NCBI GenBank assembly: GCA_963845975.1
Contig: CAWJUD010000001.1
Location: 1,178,001 to 1,242,000 of the forward strand
From: JBEKIK01 sp963845975
Lineage (GTDB): Bacteria > Planctomycetota > Planctomycetia > Pirellulales > Thermoguttaceae
DNA: 64,000 nucleotides
Direction: 5' to 3'
A program made the position numbers and the translations under genes. The notes under the pieces were generated by a model. That model was not told the DNA's origin and searched no databases. It saw nothing but the letters and a program-made list of their open reading frames with translations. Positions 28,089 through 38,649 of this stretch are shown piece by piece. The stretch's first letter is position 1. Every line of letters starts with the position of its first letter.

Positions 28089-28976
28089 ATGAAAAAAATC
28101 GGTTTTATCGGATTGGGCATCATGGGCAAGCCCATGGCTAAGAACTTGTTGAAAGCAGGCTATGAACTTGTGGTCTATGACATCTTGCCCGAGCCTGTGA
28201 AAGAGTTGGCCGCGGCAGGGGCCAAGGCCGGCAAATCATCCAAGGACGTGGCTGCCCAGAGCGAAGTGGTCATTACCATGCTGCCCAACTCTCCCCAGGT
28301 CAAAGAAGCGGTGCTCGGCAGAGACGGCGTGATCGAGGGGATCCGGCCGGGCGCGATCGTGGTGGACATGAGTTCCATCGCCCCCTTGGCCGCCCAGGAG
28401 ACATCCGCCAGATTGAAGGAAAAAGGGGCGCCGATGCTCGATGCCCCGGTGAGCGGCGGCGAGCCCAAAGCCATCGAAGGCACGTTGGCTATCATGGTCG
28501 GCGGCCCTCAAGAGGCTTTCGATCAGGTCAAGGACATTCTCGCCAAGATGGGGTCATCGGTTACGCGGGTCGGCGACATCGGCAGCGGCAATGTGACCAA
28601 GCTGGCCAACCAGATGATCGTGGCCTTGAACATTGCCGCCGTCTCGGAAGCCATGGTCCTGGCAGCCAAGGCCGGAGTCGAACCGGAGAAGGTATATCAA
28701 GCCATCCGCGGGGGCCTGGCCGGCAGCGCCGTGCTCGAGGCCAAAATGCCCATGATTTTGGCCGGTAATTTCAAACCCGGCTTTCGCATCGAACTGCACA
28801 TTAAAGACCTGCTGAATGCGATGGACTCCGCTCACGAGTTAGGCGTGCCGATCCCGCTTTCCGGGCAAGTCCTGGAATTCATGCAGGCCCTGAAAGTCGA
28901 CGGCAAGGGCAAAAACGATCACAGCGGCCTGGTCCAGTTCTACGAAAAACTTGCCAAAGTCGAAGTCCGCAAGTAA
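28089..28976 (+). CDS. garR: 2-hydroxy-3-oxopropionate (tartronate semialdehyde) reductase-type beta-hydroxyacid dehydrogenase
   Basis: 295 residues. The Rossmann domain begins KIGFIGLGIMGKPMAKNLLK. The substrate motif DAPVSGGEPKAIEGTLAIMV and catalytic Lys in GSGNVTKLANQMIVALNI are as in GarR/GlxR, and the C-terminal GKGKNDHSGLVQFYEKL is typical. The family reduces tartronate semialdehyde to glycerate, but also includes sulfolactaldehyde and 3-hydroxyisobutyrate enzymes, so the substrate is inferred. It follows the GH31 gene by 17 nt with a good site and is part of the cluster. Confidence 0.85.
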   Translation: MKKIGFIGLGIMGKPMAKNLLKAGYELVVYDILPEPVKELAAAGAKAGKSSKDVAAQSEVVITMLPNSPQVKEAVLGRDGVIEGIRPGAIVVDMSSIAPLAAQETSARLKEKGAPMLDAPVSGGEPKAIEGTLAIMVGGPQEAFDQVKDILAKMGSSVTRVGDIGSGNVTKLANQMIVALNIAAVSEAMVLAAKAGVEPEKVYQAIRGGLAGSAVLEAKMPMILAGNFKPGFRIELHIKDLLNAMDSAHELGVPIPLSGQVLEFMQALKVDGKGKNDHSGLVQFYEKLAKVEVRK

Positions 28977-29003
28977 TTACATTATTTATTGGACGGCCTA
29001 AGC

Positions 29004-30283
29004 ATGACTAACCAATACCGCGGAATCTCCACTCGCTGGCTGATAGCGGTCATGATTAGCGCCGCCATCGCGATCAGCTATTTCGACCGCCAATCGCTGA
29101 GCGTGGCGGTAAAGGCCATCCAGCGGGATATTCCCGTTTCCGACCCCGATTTCGCCCGCCTGCAAACGGCCTTTTTGATGGCTTATGGCATTATGTATGC
29201 CATCGGCGGAAAAATCACTGACGTCCTGGGCACGAAACGCGGGTTCTTCCTGATTATGGTGTGGTGGTCGCTGGCCTGTGCGGGCCATGGCTTGGCTGCT
29301 AATTTCACCATGCTCGCCGGCTGCCGATTGCTGTTGGGCATGGGCGAAGGCGGCGGTTTCCCCGCGGCGACCAGGGCGGTCGCCGAATGGTTCCCGGTTC
29401 AGCGAACGATCAACTGCCATGGGCATAATCAACGGCGGTACTGCCGTTGGCGGCGTCATCGCCGCTCCAGTCATCGCCGCCATCCTATACTTTGCCGCAT
29501 GGCCCTGGGTTTTTTTCATATCCGGGTCCATCGGTCTCTTGTGGACGCGTATGGTGGCTTCGTGCATACTACATTCCTGCCCGGCATCCGCGTCTATCGG
29601 ATGCTGAAAAAACGCGGATCCAAGAGGTCCTCGCCATTCCAGACGTGCCCCAAGAACCCGGCATCCGCTGGATAAGCTTGTTAAGTTATCGCCAGGTCTG
29701 GGGACTGGTCGCCGCCAAGTTCCTGACCGACGCCGCATGGTATTTTTACATGTTCTGGCTTCCCAAGTACCTGTATGACGACCGGGGTTTCGACACCGCA
29801 AGCGTTGGCTACTACGCTTGGATTCCTTTTGCCGCCGCCGGAGTCGGCTGCCTTGTCGGCGGCTGGACTTCCAGTTGGTTGATTTGCCGCGGGTACTCGC
29901 TCGATCTCGCCCGCAAACTCGCCTTGGGCGGCAGCGCCGCAATCATGCCGCTTATGTTTTTCGTCACCCAGTCCCCGGTACAATGGGCCATCGTGCTGTT
30001 TGCCATCGCTTTTTTTGGCCAGCAGTCCTGGTCCACACTGGTCATGATTCTGCCGGCCGACATCTTCCCGCGCCGGTCCGTGGGCTCGGTCGCGGGACTT
30101 GTCGGCTTCGGCGGCGCCATGGGCGGCGTAGTTTTTGGAGAGATCGTCGGGCAGATGCTGAAACACGGCGCCGGGTACGGTCCCGTCTTTGCCATTTCAA
30201 GCACGCTCCACGTGCTGGCTTTCCTGATCATCCTTTTGACCATCCGGCATGTACAGCCGCTTGAACTAAAAAGACCGCAATGA
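29004..30283 (+). CDS. MFS transporter, anion:cation symporter (hexuronate/sugar-acid) type, frameshifted
   Basis: About 425 residues and twelve membrane segments when corrected. Typical blocks are ISYFDRQSLSVAVKAIQRDI near TM1, the loop GGKITDVLGTKRGFF and GMGEGGGFPAATRAVAEWFP, then GIINGGTAVGGVIAAPVIAA and KYLYDDRGFDTASVGYYAWI. Frame changes lie near 29400 and 29545 and restore MFS homology on both sides. The ACS family imports hexuronates, glucarate and similar acids with protons. It is the last gene of the cluster and gives an import route for the substrate. Confidence 0.85.
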
Positions 30284-30292
30284 AAAGCAAAG

Positions 30293-30334
30293 CACGCCCG
30301 GCAGGACTCGAACCTGCAACCAGCGGATTAGAAA
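30293..30334 (-). pseudogene. 3' fragment of a tRNA-Arg(TCT)-like gene
   Basis: Read on the minus strand this is anticodon-loop TTTCTAA, then a variable region, a perfect T arm (GCAGG / CCTGC around TTCGAGT) and the acceptor strand CGGGCGT with discriminator. The 5' half is missing: the bases before the loop do not pair with TCCGC. Such 3' halves are left where an element integrated into a tRNA gene. Confidence 0.7.
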
Positions 30335-30344
30335 TCAACTCGAT

Positions 30345-30533
30345 ACCCCAAAAATCCCCGAGAAATCGGGCATTTCTCAACAAAGCGCAGCACAAGGCGC
30401 AGCACTTTCTGCAAATATCTCTTCTGCCGATCCTCAACTGGCCAGCGTGATCGATGCTTGGCCCAATCTCCCTCACAATATTCGGGATAGTATCTTAGCC
30501 ATCATCCTAGCGATGGGAGGTCGCCATGAATAA
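30345..30533 (+). pseudogene. C-terminal tail of an integrase-like or planctomycete hypothetical ORF
   Basis: An open frame ends at the TAA at 30531-30533. It includes KIPEKSGISQQSAAQGAAL and LASVIDAWPNLPHNIRDSIL. The segment D-x-WPxLPxxIR resembles the tail seen on some planctomycete tyrosine-recombinase-associated proteins. It begins inside the tRNA fragment, so only the tail remains. Confidence 0.35.
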
Positions 30534-31145
30534 GACCTCCCAGCTCAATTATTCTGTTATAAGTCCGCACTTGGTTGCTGGAACCAATACATCTGCGAAC
30601 GAGGACAACTGGTCCTTTGGATTGCATATGGCTTTGTCAAAAGGCGCTCTAAATATTCTGGCAATTCAAGTCAAGGGGTGGCATTACCTTCTACAGGCTG
30701 TTGCAGTCTGCATACACTCTCCATGCCCGTGGCATGTATCAAACCGGGGTGTGGCCGAGATAGAAGCCCGTATCCCATAAGACGTTGCCCTATATGCGTA
30801 CTTCTCCATCAGCGGATGTTACTTCCGTCCCAGAATCCTCACGGCCGCCGTTTGACGGGATCGTTGAGGCGTGCCGAAAAAGGGGTCGTTTTCTGGGAGT
30901 ACGAAGAAACAATTTAAGTGCTACGACAACAGCACTATGGCAACCTATACTAACTATGATACTTCAGCCCTCGTCCACGGTCAAAAACTATCCAAATCTC
31001 TGGTTAACAACCCCCTAAAAGTTAACAACCCTTTCCCTTTCGGCCCCTGGTTCATTGTTTAGAACCTCATGCCGGTTGGGTACTTGGGTGGGAAACGATA
31101 ACAAGCGGCGGTCGAGCTTTGCTAAATTGTACTCAACACAGGAAA
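30534..31145. other. Intergenic stretch without recognised gene
   Basis: Only short frames of unlikely coding character are present. No RNA gene, repeat or terminator was recognised. It separates the tRNA-Arg scar from the lipase-like gene. Confidence 0.5.
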
Positions 31146-33539
31146 TTAGAACTCGCATATTTCTAGTCCACTAAGGAACAAGTCGAGAGCTTCGTGCAGT
31201 GAATGGTCCTTTCGCAGGTCTCTCTTGCGTGTGCTTGTCTGCACAAGATCTTGGAGCCAACTTGAATCGTTCGACCAAATGGGCTTCTCAAAGGTATGGC
31301 GTTGATTGGTCATGGATAAAACGGCATCGTAGGCAGCAATGGGTAAGGCGAGTACATGCCGATCCTTTGGTAAATTGACGGTCTTCTTAGTAGGCTGAAT
31401 CATCGGAGAAGGCAAGGGAGCCATTACCACAATCGGTTCGAGTTTAGAGAAGACTAATACGGATATGTCTGTTGGATAAAAATATTGGGATTTGTCGAGT
31501 GTGGCAGTGGTTACTAGTTCTGATGGCAGGCTCTCCGAGACGATTGTCGTGACTTGTGAGTGAGAATTTACAGTATTTTCAATTAGCGGTTTTTCCACTG
31601 TCGCCGTGGAGAGGGCGACTGCATTGATCGGCGCGGCAACCGGTGCAGTGGAAATTGCACTGACGGAGACAGGTTCTGCCGCCACAGCGACCGTGCTGGT
31701 CGAGGAGGATGTAAAAACCGCACTGGTAACGGTCGCTTGGGTCTCTATAGCTTTAGGAATTGGACGTTTCGCACCGACGGCACTGGGTGTCAAGGTATTT
31801 TGGGCAGAGAGCGTTCCCAGCGGGCCTCCTGGAATGGGGCTGATAGTTACTGTGGCGCCCACACCGATGGTTAAAGTGCCGGTAACGATCCTGTCTGCTT
31901 CTAGTTGGGCGCCCGCTTGCACTTGCACGCTGGTAGAGGATGCATCGCCAGTGTGGAAATGATAGCCGCTGCCAGAGACTGTGATCGAACCGAATACGGT
32001 TCCGGACGAGTAGTCATTGGCGCTTTCCAGTTTCTTCGCTCCTGTAGGAAATACCAGATTATCACCGGACAACGGAGCCAAGTCACCAGCCCAATTGGCT
32101 GCCGTGAACCATTTATTATCCTCTCCTCCGCCATCCCACGTGTGCGTCGTGTGATCAGGCATAACGATTGTTACAGAGTCGGGGCCGTAAGCGTACCGCG
32201 TGTGCCCGCTCGGGTCAGTGATCTTCGCAGTCACGTAATACGTCCCGCTAGGAACGCCGCTGAAGTATAACGAGTCGCCGCTCTGCACGGGAACTGCACC
32301 CGTCTTCGCGACATCCTTGTTCCACTGGCCCACGGCATTCTGGCTATAAGGATTCTGATCTAGGTCCAGACTGAAGCTGATCGTCGCTGCACTGTCATAG
32401 TCCTGATAATAGTACGACACGGGAATTGGATCGCCACTAACAAACTGGAGGTTGCCCCCACTGACGGTCAGTTCCAGGACGTTAGGCCATTGCGCATTCG
32501 ACCAATTGATGGTCGTCCGGTTGGCTGCGCCTCCAAGCTCGACCGATAGGCCCGCAATCTCGCGTTGACCGCCGACCAGCCGGCTGTAATAAAATCCCGT
32601 GGCATCTCGCGCCGGGTGGACGCCGCCGTACCAACTCGTTGGCACCGTGTACGCTCCGTCGCTGGCCGTAGGCGACGTGTCGATTGTGCCGTGGTACCAA
32701 AGGTGTACGTCCGAGTGTTCGTACGAATAGCCTCCGCTTGTCAACACCGATTCGCTGAGCTGCAGATTATAAACGTTGGCTATGCTCTCCCCGGTGAAAT
32801 CAAATGAGCTGGAACCCTCAGTCCGCCAGTAGTTGTCCCAGAAGGCCACGTTTTCCCAACTGGTCATGGGCGCGTCGCCAAAATTGAAGTTTAATGGCCA
32901 TGACGGCTCGCGCACGCCGTCTACTGGGTGTGGATCCAGGGTAGTCATCTGGTCCACCCAGACGCCTCGCTCGCCCAGCTTCTTGGCCAGTTCGCCTACG
33001 AGCGAGGCCCCGCGGCTATGTCCGATGAGGTGGAAAGGCAACTCGGCCAGGGGCGTGACAAGGTCTGTTAGAAAGTTTGGCGAAAGGAGCTTCTCGGCGA
33101 CCGCCGCGGCCACGTCCACCGTGCTGCGGTGATAGCCACCTCCTAAGGATAAGGTCCCGGCTACGTCCGTCCAGTTCAGCAGAATGACGATGTCCGTGGC
33201 GCCTGTGTAATCCGCCGGAGCCGGGCCGCTCCGCGACGTATTGACGACCGATAGCGGGCCGCCGTCGTGACCGGGATCGGTCACATCGACTCGGTAACGC
33301 GGCTGGTCGCTTGTCGGACCGGACCGAGCCGCGATCGCGTTGGCCATGGCGGTGACCCAATCGCCGACGCTGCTGTTGAAGCCGTGGGTAATCAACGTTA
33401 CCCCGGAAAGCAGGTGCCGAGGCTCCAGTATTTCACAGCGCAGCGGCCGGCATTGGCTTCCAAGCCGAGTATGCTTGTCCTGAGACGTGCCACGGCAGGA
33501 GAGGAACCATCTGTAGTTTTGTCGCCTGAGTCGATGCAT
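31146..33539 (-). CDS. LEPRxLL-type secreted lipase/esterase-like protein
   Basis: 797 residues from the ATG at 33537-33539, preceded on the coding strand by AAGGAGGT; a longer upstream frame is less likely. The early motif CEILEPRHLLSG is the planctomycete LEPRxLL signature found near the N-terminus of large exported proteins. An alpha/beta-hydrolase region follows: TLITHGFNSSVGDW, VILLNWTDVAG and nucleophile elbow FHLIGHSRGASLVG (Ser), with TLDPHPVDG as a possible Asp/His part. Residues about 480-620 contain TWDGGGEDNKWFTAANWAGD, which marks autotransporter-associated-type beta repeats. The tail is Ser/Thr/Val-rich. Probably a surface-located esterase. Confidence 0.75.
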   Translation of the reverse strand: MHRLRRQNYRWFLSCRGTSQDKHTRLGSQCRPLRCEILEPRHLLSGVTLITHGFNSSVGDWVTAMANAIAARSGPTSDQPRYRVDVTDPGHDGGPLSVVNTSRSGPAPADYTGATDIVILLNWTDVAGTLSLGGGYHRSTVDVAAAVAEKLLSPNFLTDLVTPLAELPFHLIGHSRGASLVGELAKKLGERGVWVDQMTTLDPHPVDGVREPSWPLNFNFGDAPMTSWENVAFWDNYWRTEGSSSFDFTGESIANVYNLQLSESVLTSGGYSYEHSDVHLWYHGTIDTSPTASDGAYTVPTSWYGGVHPARDATGFYYSRLVGGQREIAGLSVELGGAANRTTINWSNAQWPNVLELTVSGGNLQFVSGDPIPVSYYYQDYDSAATISFSLDLDQNPYSQNAVGQWNKDVAKTGAVPVQSGDSLYFSGVPSGTYYVTAKITDPSGHTRYAYGPDSVTIVMPDHTTHTWDGGGEDNKWFTAANWAGDLAPLSGDNLVFPTGAKKLESANDYSSGTVFGSITVSGSGYHFHTGDASSTSVQVQAGAQLEADRIVTGTLTIGVGATVTISPIPGGPLGTLSAQNTLTPSAVGAKRPIPKAIETQATVTSAVFTSSSTSTVAVAAEPVSVSAISTAPVAAPINAVALSTATVEKPLIENTVNSHSQVTTIVSESLPSELVTTATLDKSQYFYPTDISVLVFSKLEPIVVMAPLPSPMIQPTKKTVNLPKDRHVLALPIAAYDAVLSMTNQRHTFEKPIWSNDSSWLQDLVQTSTRKRDLRKDHSLHEALDLFLSGLEICEF

Positions 33540-34391
33540 GACTACCTCCTTCATCGCTAAAAGGTTACCGAGGCTGCGTGCTGTCGCCGCCGTTGCACTC
33601 GACGTTGCCGCTCTTGCAATCGATCCTGACCATATTGACACGAAGCGTCTTCGATCGTTCAAACAGGCGCTCCGAGTAGTTTAAGGCGGCCTTGCCGGGA
33701 GACATATGGCACAAGGGCGCTGTATGCACGACAGGCAGGAGCACTAGGCAACTCAACCACATGGGACTTTTCGGCCGCCTTGGGAATTGCTTCACCATCA
33801 TCGAGTAATCCCCTTTCCGCAACTGAGCAACCGCACTTGCCGGGAGTGCATTCTATGTGCTTGGCTGAACTTACCCTATAACCTGATTTCCACTTATATC
33901 ATTCTAGACACGCCAAATCATATTGGAAGCGGGGGGCCAATACTGCCCTTCGGCCGATGCCTTTTGTGATCACGTTATCCGGGGTGACCCAAGTTCTTAT
34001 GCCCCGAAAACCGTGGTTTGTTGCGAATCCAAATAAACGCTTGAGATTACGAAAACAGTGAGGCTAACGCGGCCATCACCTGGAGCCCGCTATCCGGGTG
34101 ATCATGTGCAACTGTACCAGACGGCCAAGCGTGACATGAGCATTCATACAAATCCTGTGCTTCCGTCTGCGAGAATTCAGTATCGGCCACTTAGACTATG
34201 CATCTCTCCAAGTCGCTTTCCCACACAATTCAGCACAAAGACCGACGATCGAACGGTAAAGCCTGGTCTTTTCGCGCAGATCATCGCCGACAGAGGTTTA
34301 AGGGATGAGACAACCTTCGCCTACGTGTTGGCGCATCATGTTCACCTCGTTGACCCATCCGTTCTGATCGATATGCCTCCTGGTAACCGCC
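33540..34391. other. Intergenic stretch, degenerate, no clear gene
   Basis: Several overlapping short frames occur on both strands, none with family features, a good ribosome site or consistent coding character. Nothing more can be supported. Confidence 0.4.
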
Positions 34392-34689
34392 GACCCTTTC
34401 CGGGAGGGGAATTCTTGGACAAGTTCTCCCGAATCTGGAGATTTCCTGGGGGGCGCCCGCCTATTGGATTGACTTCTCCGGGCCGCCAATTCAGACTCAG
34501 GGCAGCGCCATTAGGCTGAGTCCGGGGTGGAATGGACCTTGAACGGCTACTGAGAAGGAATACGGCAGGAAGAATCTGGGCTGGGATGACTTCAAGTGGA
34601 GGCTATTGAGTGGTAGGATGTATGCGCTCGCATGGGTCATGGGGGCGGAATGGGATGAATCCCTCGACACGTGGAGCGGCCATGCGTGA
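34392..34689 (+). pseudogene. Cassette-type ORF remnant upstream of the attC-like site
   Basis: A frame ending at the TGA at 34687-34689 has coding-like composition (ISWGAPAYWIDFSGPP, LGWDDFKWRLLSGRMYALAW) but an in-frame TGA at 34540-34542. It ends four bases before an attC-like site, as a gene in an integron cassette would. No family recognised. Confidence 0.3.
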
Positions 34690-34693
34690 GGCC

Positions 34694-34761
34694 GCCTAAT
34701 CCACGGTTGTAGCGGACGCGCCCGCTTGCGCGGGTGCGCCGCTGAACCTGGCCGTTAGGGC
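34694..34761 (+). repeat. attC-like integron recombination site
   Basis: The outer simple sites GCCTAAT (34694-34700) and GTTAGGGC (34754-34761) are inverted relative to each other. Inside, CCACGGTT pairs with AACCTGG leaving one extrahelical base, and AGCGGACGCGCCCGC pairs with the complementary arm ending CCGCT. This is the imperfect stem of an attC, 68 nt long. R'' deviates from RYYYAAC at its last base and R' has one extra G. The next gene begins 50 nt after it. Confidence 0.55.
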
Positions 34762-34811
34762 GTCGTGTTCAATAGGAGTATTTTGAACCCCGATTTATAA
34801 GGAGTGACAAG

Positions 34812-35425
34812 ATGGAGGATCTTCAAGCGCAGAACAAGAAGAATGATGATTTATCGGTGGTCTGTTTTGGTGCATCAGCGGGTGGCTTCGAGGCGTATTG
34901 CACGATCCTCTCACTCCTCCCTGCGGACACCGGGTTGGCCTTCATTATTGTTCATCACCAACCTGCGGACAGGAAATCGCTTCTGGTCGAAATTCTGCCG
35001 CGTTTTACGAAAATGCCCGTGGTGCTTCTGGCGGATGGTGAAATCGTGAAAGCCGACCATGTGTACGTTGTTCCAGCCGGGATGCAGGTCATCATGGCAG
35101 GGGATGCATTCCGGATTTCTCCTCTCTCCGAAAGGACAGGCTGGCCCAGAACATTTCCATTTTTCTGCTATCCCTGGCGGACGATCGACAAAAACGGGCT
35201 GTAGCGGTCATTTTGTCGGGTCTCGACTCCGACGGGGCGGCCGCACTCAAGCCGATCAAAGATGCGGGCGGGATTGTCATTGCCCAAGACTTCCAAACGG
35301 CACAACAGCCGGACATGCCGCAAAGTGCCGTGAAGACAGGTTATGTTGATTTCCTGCTATCGCCGGCCGAAATCGCCGACGAAATACGACGCATCGGCAA
35401 GGAACGTGCTCGTTCAGCTTCGTAG
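34812..35425 (+). CDS. Stand-alone CheB-type methylesterase domain protein (one frameshift)
   Basis: About 204 residues when a G is restored near 35146 (GGCTGGCCC to GGCTGGGCCC). The CheB catalytic triad is present: Ser in CFGASAGGFEAY, His in FIIVHHQPADRKS and Asp in ILSGLDSDGAAALK. There is no receiver domain. CheB removes methyl groups from glutamates of chemoreceptors, but domains of this type without a receiver also occur in non-motility sensory systems. AAGGAG lies before the ATG. It is the first gene after the attC-like site and leads a co-directional sensory cluster. Confidence 0.8.
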
Positions 35426-35714
35426 AAGCAGTGCTTGCACGAAACACGGCTCACTGCTTGGCTTGCGCCAAACAGTGGCACACCTTGGTGAGAAATGCGG
35501 GTTAACGGCATTGAGTGGCACCCGTGCGTGGACTGGACCTTGAACGGCTATCGCGGGGGGCTATGAGTTTGCCCCTCCTATCGTTATATTGAGAGCATCC
35601 GCCGCTTCGGCAGTACCACGCCACACCGAATGGGCGTGCCGAGAACTGCTGCGGCAGCACTGGCGCGGCGGGGCTTTTGCACACGTGACTTGGCCCGGTG
35701 TAAGGAGACGAACC

Positions 35715-38649
35715 GTGAAAAAGCAAACCAAACCCGAACGGAAACAAGCCTCTTCGAAAAAGCAGAAACCTGCCCGTCCTGGACCTCAAGGCACGCCGCC
35801 CAAAGAGGGCGGCCAGCACAGTCTGGGGGCTGCCTTCCCTATCGTCGGCATCGGTGCTTCTGCCGGGGGGCTGGAGGCGCTGGATATCTTCCTGGGGAAA
35901 GTGCCGGAAGGCAGCGGCATGGCCTTTGTCATCGTCCAGCACCTGGACCCGACCCACAAGGGCATGATGGTGGAACTGCTGCAGCGCGGCACCGCCATGC
36001 AGGTCATCCAGGTCAAGGATCGCACCCGCGTCCGGCCGGACTGCGTCTATGTGATCCCGCCGAACAGTGACATGTCCATCCTGCACGGTGTGCTGCACCT
36101 GCTCGCCCCGGTGGCGCCCCGGGGCCTGCGCCTGCCCATTGATTTCTTCTTCCGCTCCCTGGCCGATGACCGGCAGGACCAGAGCATCGGCGTGATCCTC
36201 TCGGGCATGGGCTCCGACGGCACGCTGGGCCTCCGGGCCATCAAGGAAAAAGCCGGGGTGGTCTTTGTACAGGAACCGGCGTCGGCCAAATTCGACGGCA
36301 TGCCCGGTAGCGCCGTTGACGCCGGGTTGGCCGACATCGTCGCCCCGGTGGAGGAGCTTCCCGGCAAGATCATCGCCTTTCTCCAGCACGCGCCCCTCAT
36401 CGCCAAGCCCGGACTTGCCCAGGAAGACAAAGCCGAGAGCGGCCTGGAAAAGATCGTGATCCTGCTGCGGGCGCAGACGGGCCACGACTTTTCCCTGTAC
36501 AAGAAGACCACCGTCTACCGCCGCATTGAGCGGCGCATGGGCATCCACCAGATTGACAGGATTGCCACCTATGTCCGGTTCTTGCAGGAGAATCCCCAGG
36601 AACTGGATCTGCTGTTCAAGGAGCTTCTGATCGGGGTAACGAGTTTTTTCCGCGACCCGGCGGCGTGGGAACAGTTGAAGGAAGAAGTCATCCCGGCGCT
36701 GCTGGCCGGAAGCCCGCCCAGTCAGGCGCTGCGGGCCTGGGTGGCCGGCTGCGCGACCGGGGAGGAGGCTTTTTCCCTGGCCATCGTCTTCAGAGAGGCG
36801 ATGGAAACTCACAAGCCGGCCAGGAACACTACGCTCCAGATTTTCGCCACCGACCTGGACCGCGAGGCCGTTGAGAAAGCCCGCGAGGCCGTTTTCCCGG
36901 CCAACATTGCCGCCGATGTGTCGGCGGAGCGCCTGGGCCGGTTTTTCGTCCAGGTAGAGCGCGGCTACCAGGTCGGCAAGTCCATCCGGGAGATGGTGAT
37001 CTTTGCCCCGCAGAACCTCATCATGGATCCCCCCTTCACCAAGCTCGACATCTTGAGCTGCCGGAACCTGCTCATCTACCTGACCCCGGAGTTGCAGAAA
37101 AAACTGCTGCCGCTGTTTCACTACAGTCTGAATCCGGGCGGCTTCCTGTTTTTGGGGAACGCGGAGACCATCGGCGGCTTTACCGACCTCTTCGCGCCGC
37201 TGGAGGGCAAATCGCGGTTCTACCGCCGGCTCGGGTCGGCCCTGCGGGCGGAGCCGGTCGAGTTTCCCTCCGCGTTTGTCTCCGCCGTACCGGGCGCCGC
37301 CGCCGAAGGCACTGCAGCCGGCGGCCAACCTCCAGTCGCTGGCGGATCAACTGCTCTTGCAGTGCTACTCCCCGGCGGCCGTGCTGGTCAACAACAAAGG
37401 CGACATCCTCTACATCAGCGGGCGGACAGGCAAATACCTGGAGCCCGCGGCCGGCAAGACCAACTGGAACATCTTTGCCATGGCCCGCGAAGGGCTCCGC
37501 CACGAACTGACCGGCGCCTTGCAGAAGGCGCTCCGGCAAAAAGGCGCGGTGACCCTCAGGAACGTGGTCGTGAGGACCAACGGCGGGACGCAGGCGGTGG
37601 ACCTCACCGTCCGGCCCCTCGAAGAGCCGGAGGAGCTGCGCGGGATGGTGATGATCGTCTTTGCGGACGTTGCCACGCCCCCCGAAACCAAGCCGGCGGG
37701 CAAGACCCAGCGCGGACCTGCCCGCAGCGCCCGGCTGGCGGAACAGGAGCAGGAGATTGAGCAACTTCGTCAGGAGCTGCGGACCACCCGCGAAGAAATG
37801 CAGACGTCCCAGGAAGAACTCAAATCCACCAACGAGGAACTCCAGTCCACCAACGAGGAACTCCAGTCCACCAACGAGGAACTGACCACCTCCAAGGAAG
37901 AGATGCAGTCCATGAACGAGGAGCTGCAGACGCTCAACAACGAGTTGCAGGTCAAGGTGGACGATCTGTTTCGGACGAGCAACGACCTGAAGAACCTGTT
38001 GAACAGCACGGACATCGCCACCTTGTTTCTGGACAACGCGCTCCGCGTGCGGCGGTTCAGTAGCCAGACGACCAAGATCACCCAACTGATCGACAGCGAC
38101 GTGGGCCGGCCGATCACCGATATCGCCTCCGACCTCTTCTACCCCGAACTGGGCGAGGATGTGCGGCAAGTGCTGCGGACGCTGGGCAGTGCGGAGAAAC
38201 AGGTCACCACCCGCGACGGGCGCTGGTTTACCGCGCGCATTCTGCCCTACCGCACGCTGGAGAACAAGATTGACGGCGTGGCGATCAACTTTGTGGACAT
38301 CACCGTTTCCAAGATGCTGGAGGCGGAGCTGCGGAATACGCAAGCCGATTTGGAAAAACACATCGTGGCACAAGACGTGAAGCTGGATCAGGCCGGGGAG
38401 AGGTTGCAGGCTGAAATGCAACGCAGCCAACGCGAGAAGGGCGCCGGAACCATTCCGGGATCTGACGAAACAGCGCGGAAGATGAAAGCCAATTTGGAAA
38501 AACACATCGTGGCACAAGACGTGAAGCTGGATCAGGCCGGGGAGAGGTTGCAGGCTGAAATGCAACGCGGCCAACGCGAGAAGGCCGCCGGAACCATTCC
38601 GGGATCTGACGAAACAGCGGAGATCAGCCATGAAAAAGGGCCAGGATAA
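35715..38649 (+). CDS. CheB-CheR-PAS fusion protein (methylesterase/methyltransferase hybrid), frameshifted
   Basis: About 978 residues when corrected. The start is GTG 35715 with AAGGAGA upstream. CheB domain: GIGASAGGLEALDIFL (Ser), VIVQHLDPTHKG (His), VILSGMGSDGTLGL (Asp). CheR domain: YRRIERRMGIHQIDR, LLIGVTSFFRDP, VAGCATGEEAFSLA (SAM motif), IFATDLDREAVEKAR and LDILSCRNLLIYL. A frame change near 37290 leads into a PAS-like segment, a coiled coil built on repeated STNEEL units, and a second PAS (STDIATLFLDNALRVRRFSS). The C-terminus has a 48-residue tandem duplication. Such fusions integrate receptor-like methylation with a histidine kinase, here the next gene, which overlaps by 20 nt. 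Confidence 0.88.
38348..38619 (+). repeat. Tandem duplication within the CheB-CheR-PAS gene, 144-nt period
   Basis: Segments 38348-38475 and 38492-38619 are nearly identical (about 128 nt each, few substitutions, period 144 nt = 48 codons), encoding two copies of a block starting LEKHIVAQDVKLDQAGERLQ. The period keeps the frame. Confidence 0.9.

Noticed and set aside
21866..30283. Sulfoquinovose (sulfo-transketolase) pathway
   Set aside because: Split transketolase, GH31 and a YihU-like family reductase would fit, but the GH31 active-site surroundings look like an ordinary alpha-glycosidase, and no sulfosugar isomerase or sulfonate exporter is visible.
30526..30780. 84-codon plus-strand frame after the tRNA-Arg scar
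   Set aside because: No motif, poor composition and lies in degenerate DNA; not supported as a gene.
34058..34519. 153-codon plus-strand frame
   Set aside because: No family features; a different frame in the same stretch has better coding character up to the attC-like site.
35502..38631. Long minus-strand frames opposite the CheB-CheR-PAS gene
   Set aside because: Typical antisense frames of GC-rich coding DNA; the plus strand has all catalytic motifs.
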